From: JBOFLO01 sp051657905
GTDB taxonomy: Bacteria; Patescibacteriota; Gracilibacteria; UBA1369
Direction of reading: 5' to 3'
Length of the DNA: 16,205 nucleotides
NCBI GenBank assembly: GCA_051657905.1
Contig: JBOFLO010000057.1
Span: forward strand, 1-16,205
Shown: one piece after another, positions 13,259 through 16,205 of the stretch
Layout of the letters: each line of letters starts with the position of its first letter
Position numbering within the stretch: position 1 is the stretch's first letter
Made by a program: the position numbers and the translations under genes
Notes under the pieces: generated by a model
What the model was told of the DNA's origin: nothing
Database searches by the model: none
What the model saw: the letters and a program-made list of their open reading frames with translations, nothing else

Positions 13259-14845
13259 TTAATCCTTCTTAATCACAATCGAAGTAATATCATCCATCTG
13301 CTTATACCCTTTACGGAACATATAAACATCCGCTAGCAAAGCATTTCTAATCGCCATCGTACTCGGAAAAGTCGAATATTCACGCACCATTTTAGTAAAT
13401 CTTTCCATACCATAAAGTTCTTTTTTATCGTTCCATGCTTCCGGAATCCCATCAGAATAAACCACCAGCACATCCCCTTTCTTCAATTTCACATCATGCA
13501 CTTTCAAAGTCTTTTTAATATCTTTAATCATACCCAAAGCAATACCACCCGAAGCCAACATTTCCACTTTATCTTCTTTAGCTTTATAATGAATAATCTG
13601 TTCATGACCGGCACTTACATAAGAAAAAGTATCAGTCTTGGCATTCCAATTCATCAATACTAAAGTCAAAAACATCGAAGCCGAAGTTTTATCTTTCAAA
13701 ACCGAATTCACTTCTTCTAAAATTTCATTCATTTCTTTCTTACCCGCATAGGTATAGAAAAGCGCATTAGCAATGGAAACCACGATACCAGATGGCACAC
13801 CATGTCCGGTCACATCCCCTAAATAAAACAACATATTATTTTTATCAATCGGCAAGAAATCATACAAATCCCCCCCAATTTCTTCCGCCGGAATAATCCC
13901 CGCACTTATATCAATTCCTTTAATTTGTGGAATATGATTAGGCAAAAGCTGTTTCTGAATTTGTGAAGCCAACTCCAATTCTTTTGCCACACGTTCCTTG
14001 TAAACCAAAGCTTTAGTACTAATTTCCAGATCGGCCGCCATCTTATTAAATGACTCAGCCAAAGCAAAAATTTCATCTTTAGTATGAACTTTCACACGAT
14101 GTTTCAAATCACCAGTAGCCAAAATATCTGCACCTTTTTTCAAAATCGCCAACGGTCTGGTAATCGTTGAACCGAAAATAATTGATAAAATAATTCCAAG
14201 ACCCACACCGAATATCGCCATCAAAATCGTTCTGTATTGAGTAGCTGCAATTCTGTTTTCCAAAGATACATAATCAATTTTGTAAACTACACTAAATTGA
14301 TCATCAGCAGGGATCACCACATTGGCAATTTTGCGATTATTCTTCCAGTTCTCAATTGGATTTTCATTGGCATCCACAACTTGATAAGAAACCTCCCCAC
14401 TTTCATTGGTAACTTTTTTAAAATAAACAATTTCCCCAGTATCCAAAGTTTCCACCGACAAATTTCTTGATTTCACTTGCGCCAATAAATCAGCATCCTC
14501 CACCTTACGAGCCTCCCCCTGATATTGCTGATCTTTTTCCTGATCCGAATCATAAACCAATTCCCCATCATATTTCACCACCGAAATCCCGCTTAAATCC
14601 TCATTCTTTGCAAATACATCCTGAACTTCACGATTGAAATAAACAAAACTTTCCGGCACTAAATACAGCTTATAATCATCCACAACTTTATCCGCCGTCA
14701 ACTCCGCCAATGACCTGGAATTCAAGAAAATATCTCCAATCAATTCTCTTTCTTTTTCCTGAATTTGCAGGAAGGATGCCGCCGCCATCAACGCTATAAT
14801 GAATAGCGAAATGGTTAAAATTAATTTTCCTTTTAAACTTCTCAT
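13259..14845 (-). CDS. Membrane sensor protein phosphatase: extracellular sensor, HAMP, SpoIIE/RsbU-type PP2C domain
   Basis: The 528-residue product has two membrane helices (about 8-28 and 206-227) enclosing an extracellular sensor region (about 29-205), which looks like a Cache-type domain (SGISVVKYDGELVYDS near 85-100). A HAMP domain follows (about 228-280, TITRPLAILKKGADILATGDL), then the RsbU linker ELASQIQKQLLP (291-302) and the phosphatase domain (about 305-527). Metal-binding motifs are intact: GGDLYDF (324-330), GDVTGHGVPSG (343-353), SAGHEQ (411-416), SDGIPEAW (464-471) and DDITSIVI (518-525). Such enzymes dephosphorylate anti-sigma-factor antagonists or other Ser/Thr-phosphorylated proteins. 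It overlaps the solute-binding protein gene by four bases (ATGA), indicating coupled translation, and leads into the repeat-protein gene. No anti-sigma or antagonist gene is visible here. Confidence 0.92.
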   Translation of the reverse strand: MRSLKGKLILTISLFIIALMAAASFLQIQEKERELIGDIFLNSRSLAELTADKVVDDYKLYLVPESFVYFNREVQDVFAKNEDLSGISVVKYDGELVYDSDQEKDQQYQGEARKVEDADLLAQVKSRNLSVETLDTGEIVYFKKVTNESGEVSYQVVDANENPIENWKNNRKIANVVIPADDQFSVVYKIDYVSLENRIAATQYRTILMAIFGVGLGIILSIIFGSTITRPLAILKKGADILATGDLKHRVKVHTKDEIFALAESFNKMAADLEISTKALVYKERVAKELELASQIQKQLLPNHIPQIKGIDISAGIIPAEEIGGDLYDFLPIDKNNMLFYLGDVTGHGVPSGIVVSIANALFYTYAGKKEMNEILEEVNSVLKDKTSASMFLTLVLMNWNAKTDTFSYVSAGHEQIIHYKAKEDKVEMLASGGIALGMIKDIKKTLKVHDVKLKKGDVLVVYSDGIPEAWNDKKELYGMERFTKMVREYSTFPSTMAIRNALLADVYMFRKGYKQMDDITSIVIKKD

Positions 14846-16205
14846 ATATTTAATTGAGTTTTTATTTTATTTAAAATGTTCATCAAGCCCTTACTTTCAG
14901 GCAGTTTTTTAGATACATCAGTAGGATAAATTGCTGAATCCAAACGTGGTTGAAATACTAAATTATTCTGATAAGCAAAAATCGATTCAGTTTCAAATAA
15001 AGGAATTCCCACCAAATCATCCTTCACAACAATTTTCATCACTTCCTGCAAATCCACCAAACGTTCCGCCACATTCAAATTCTGTTCACTCTTCTTAATC
15101 AACTCATCCACACGCTCATTTTTATAATTCATCCCATTCAAATCCCCATAACCACCTTCAGCCCGCGAATGCATCACAGAGCGCAAAAACGGCATACTAT
15201 CACCAAAATCATGTCTCCAACCAAAATAATAAAATCCAAGTTCTCCCTTTCTCAAACGCTCAGAAAGCTCCACCTCACTCAGCGGTTTCAAATCCAAATC
15301 AATCCCAACTTGAATCAATTGATCCTTCAAATATTGTCCAAGCAAATTCAAATTTTCAGGAAAATAAAACTGCACTTTTAAATTTTCAAACACGCCAATA
15401 GTCTTGGACATTTCTTTTTTAGCTTCCTCAACATTGCGCTCCAAACTCAACAATTCCGGATTATAACCAAACACACCACTACCAATAAACTGACTCAAAA
15501 CCGTCGCATATCCCTGGGAAATATCCAAAAAGTCCGGCTTATTCAAACCTAATTCAATCGCCTTACGAACATTCAAAGCATTAACAGAAATTCCCGATTT
15601 AAAATTAAACATCAGCATCCCCACTTCCAAAGACGGAATAAAATCCAATTTCAATCCTCTACTCACCAACTCCTCTACTGAATCAGGCGGAACATTGACC
15701 AAGAAATCAAATTCCTTATTAATCAATCCATCAATACGCGCATTCTTCTGCGGCACTGACCAAATCTGCAAATACTCAAAAAACGGCTTCTCTCCCCAGT
15801 AACTATCAAATCTCTGATACAATATTTTATTCAAATCAGCGCTATCAACAATTCTATACGCACCAGTTCCAATCGGTTGAGCAAAATCACTAAAATCTTT
15901 TTTCACAATAAATACCCGAGAAAGTTTAGCTAAAAACAAGGGATCCGCTAATTTTAAAGTTATTTTCAAAGTCTGATCATCCACCGCCTCCACTTTCTCA
16001 ATCCCATTCAAAAACTCCTTACTTGCTTTAGCTTTTTCCAAACTATAAAGCACATCTTCCATTTTCAAATCACTACTATCGTGAAACCTCACCCCCTTCC
16101 GTAGTACCATTTCCCAAACCTTCTCATTCTCCAAACCATAAGAAACCGCCAAATGCGGTCTAATCACCAAATTTCGATCCGCCACCACCAAAGGCTCATA
16201 AACAT
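14842..16205 (-). CDS. Family 5 extracellular solute-binding protein (peptide/nickel type), N-terminus cut off by window edge
   Basis: The frame is open to the right edge, so the signal sequence and N-terminus lie outside; the reading continues upstream of the TTG at 16191 as VYEPLVVADRN, the usual family start, so that TTG is not a start. About 454 codons are visible. Hallmarks are YEPLV, then PHLAVSYGLENEKVWEMVLRK and GVRFHDSSDL (the W-x(3)-LRKGVxFHDG signature), GTGAYRI, NVRKAIELGLNK, and a C-terminal MxxVVKDDLVGIPLFE. This family binds peptides, nickel or other solutes outside the membrane for ABC import. No ABC permease or ATPase gene is visible next to it; instead it overlaps a sensor phosphatase gene by ATGA, so it may feed a sensor or simply be an orphan binding protein. 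Confidence 0.9.
   Translation of the reverse strand, partial: VYEPLVVADRNLVIRPHLAVSYGLENEKVWEMVLRKGVRFHDSSDLKMEDVLYSLEKAKASKEFLNGIEKVEAVDDQTLKITLKLADPLFLAKLSRVFIVKKDFSDFAQPIGTGAYRIVDSADLNKILYQRFDSYWGEKPFFEYLQIWSVPQKNARIDGLINKEFDFLVNVPPDSVEELVSRGLKLDFIPSLEVGMLMFNFKSGISVNALNVRKAIELGLNKPDFLDISQGYATVLSQFIGSGVFGYNPELLSLERNVEEAKKEMSKTIGVFENLKVQFYFPENLNLLGQYLKDQLIQVGIDLDLKPLSEVELSERLRKGELGFYYFGWRHDFGDSMPFLRSVMHSRAEGGYGDLNGMNYKNERVDELIKKSEQNLNVAERLVDLQEVMKIVVKDDLVGIPLFETESIFAYQNNLVFQPRLDSAIYPTDVSKKLPESKGLMNILNKIKTQLNI

Noticed and set aside
16189..16191. TTG as start codon of the solute-binding protein
   Set aside because: The frame continues upstream into the window edge with the conserved YEPLV family motif, so the gene is simply cut off.
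1..16205. Alternative genetic code with UGA read as glycine
   Set aside because: Genes are intact with the standard code and TGA ends the solute-binding protein gene in the expected place (14842-14844).

Overview
The window is AT-rich and densely packed, with almost all genes on the minus strand. It looks like a chromosomal piece of an uncultivated bacterium with a small genome, most likely Candidate Phyla Radiation (Patescibacteria). That placement is an inference from gene content, AT richness, short intergenic spacers and weak or absent Shine-Dalgarno sequences before many genes. TGA acts as a normal stop (for example at the end of the solute-binding protein gene), so the UGA=Gly recoding of Gracilibacteria/Absconditabacteria does not apply. 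The three tRNA genes encode their own CCA ends.

Layout from left to right. (1) 1-2245: a TrhO-type tRNA uridine hydroxylase cut by the window edge, a family 2 glycosyltransferase and a small cupin. (2) 2335-2532: tRNA-Ala(GGC) followed by a 125-nt GC-rich nested hairpin that includes the tRNA's CCA end. (3) 2601-5253: an unusual set transcribed in the order NNMT/PNMT/TEMT-type N-methyltransferase, full-length arginine-kinase-type phosphagen kinase, SpeD-type pyruvoyl decarboxylase. It has a strong hairpin-plus-T-run in its leader, a second structured spacer between kinase and speD, and a clean terminator at the end. (4) 5103-5566: the only long non-coding stretch. (5) 5567-6876: a divergent guanylate-kinase-like protein, a class I methyltransferase and tRNA-Val(UAC). 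(6) 6943-10435: a tight, partly overlapping operon of a YraQ-type permease, its DUF1980/TIGR03943 partner, a membrane-anchored Ig-like plus beta-propeller protein and a Fur-family regulator, probably a metal-responsive envelope system. (7) 10535-10620: tRNA-Leu(GAG), the only plus-strand gene. (8) 10644-16205: an HtrA-like membrane protein that has lost its catalytic His, a protein made of thirteen 28-residue repeats, a HAMP/SpoIIE-type phosphatase, and a family 5 solute-binding protein truncated by the right edge.

The most interesting part is region 3. A phosphagen kinase is rare in bacteria, and here it lies between a methyltransferase of a family best known from animals and a SpeD homologue of a family in which some members have become arginine or ornithine decarboxylases. 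Together they could form a guanidino-compound module (for example arginine to agmatine, methylation, and a phosphorylated energy or phosphate store). This pathway is a hypothesis; only the family assignments rest on the sequence.
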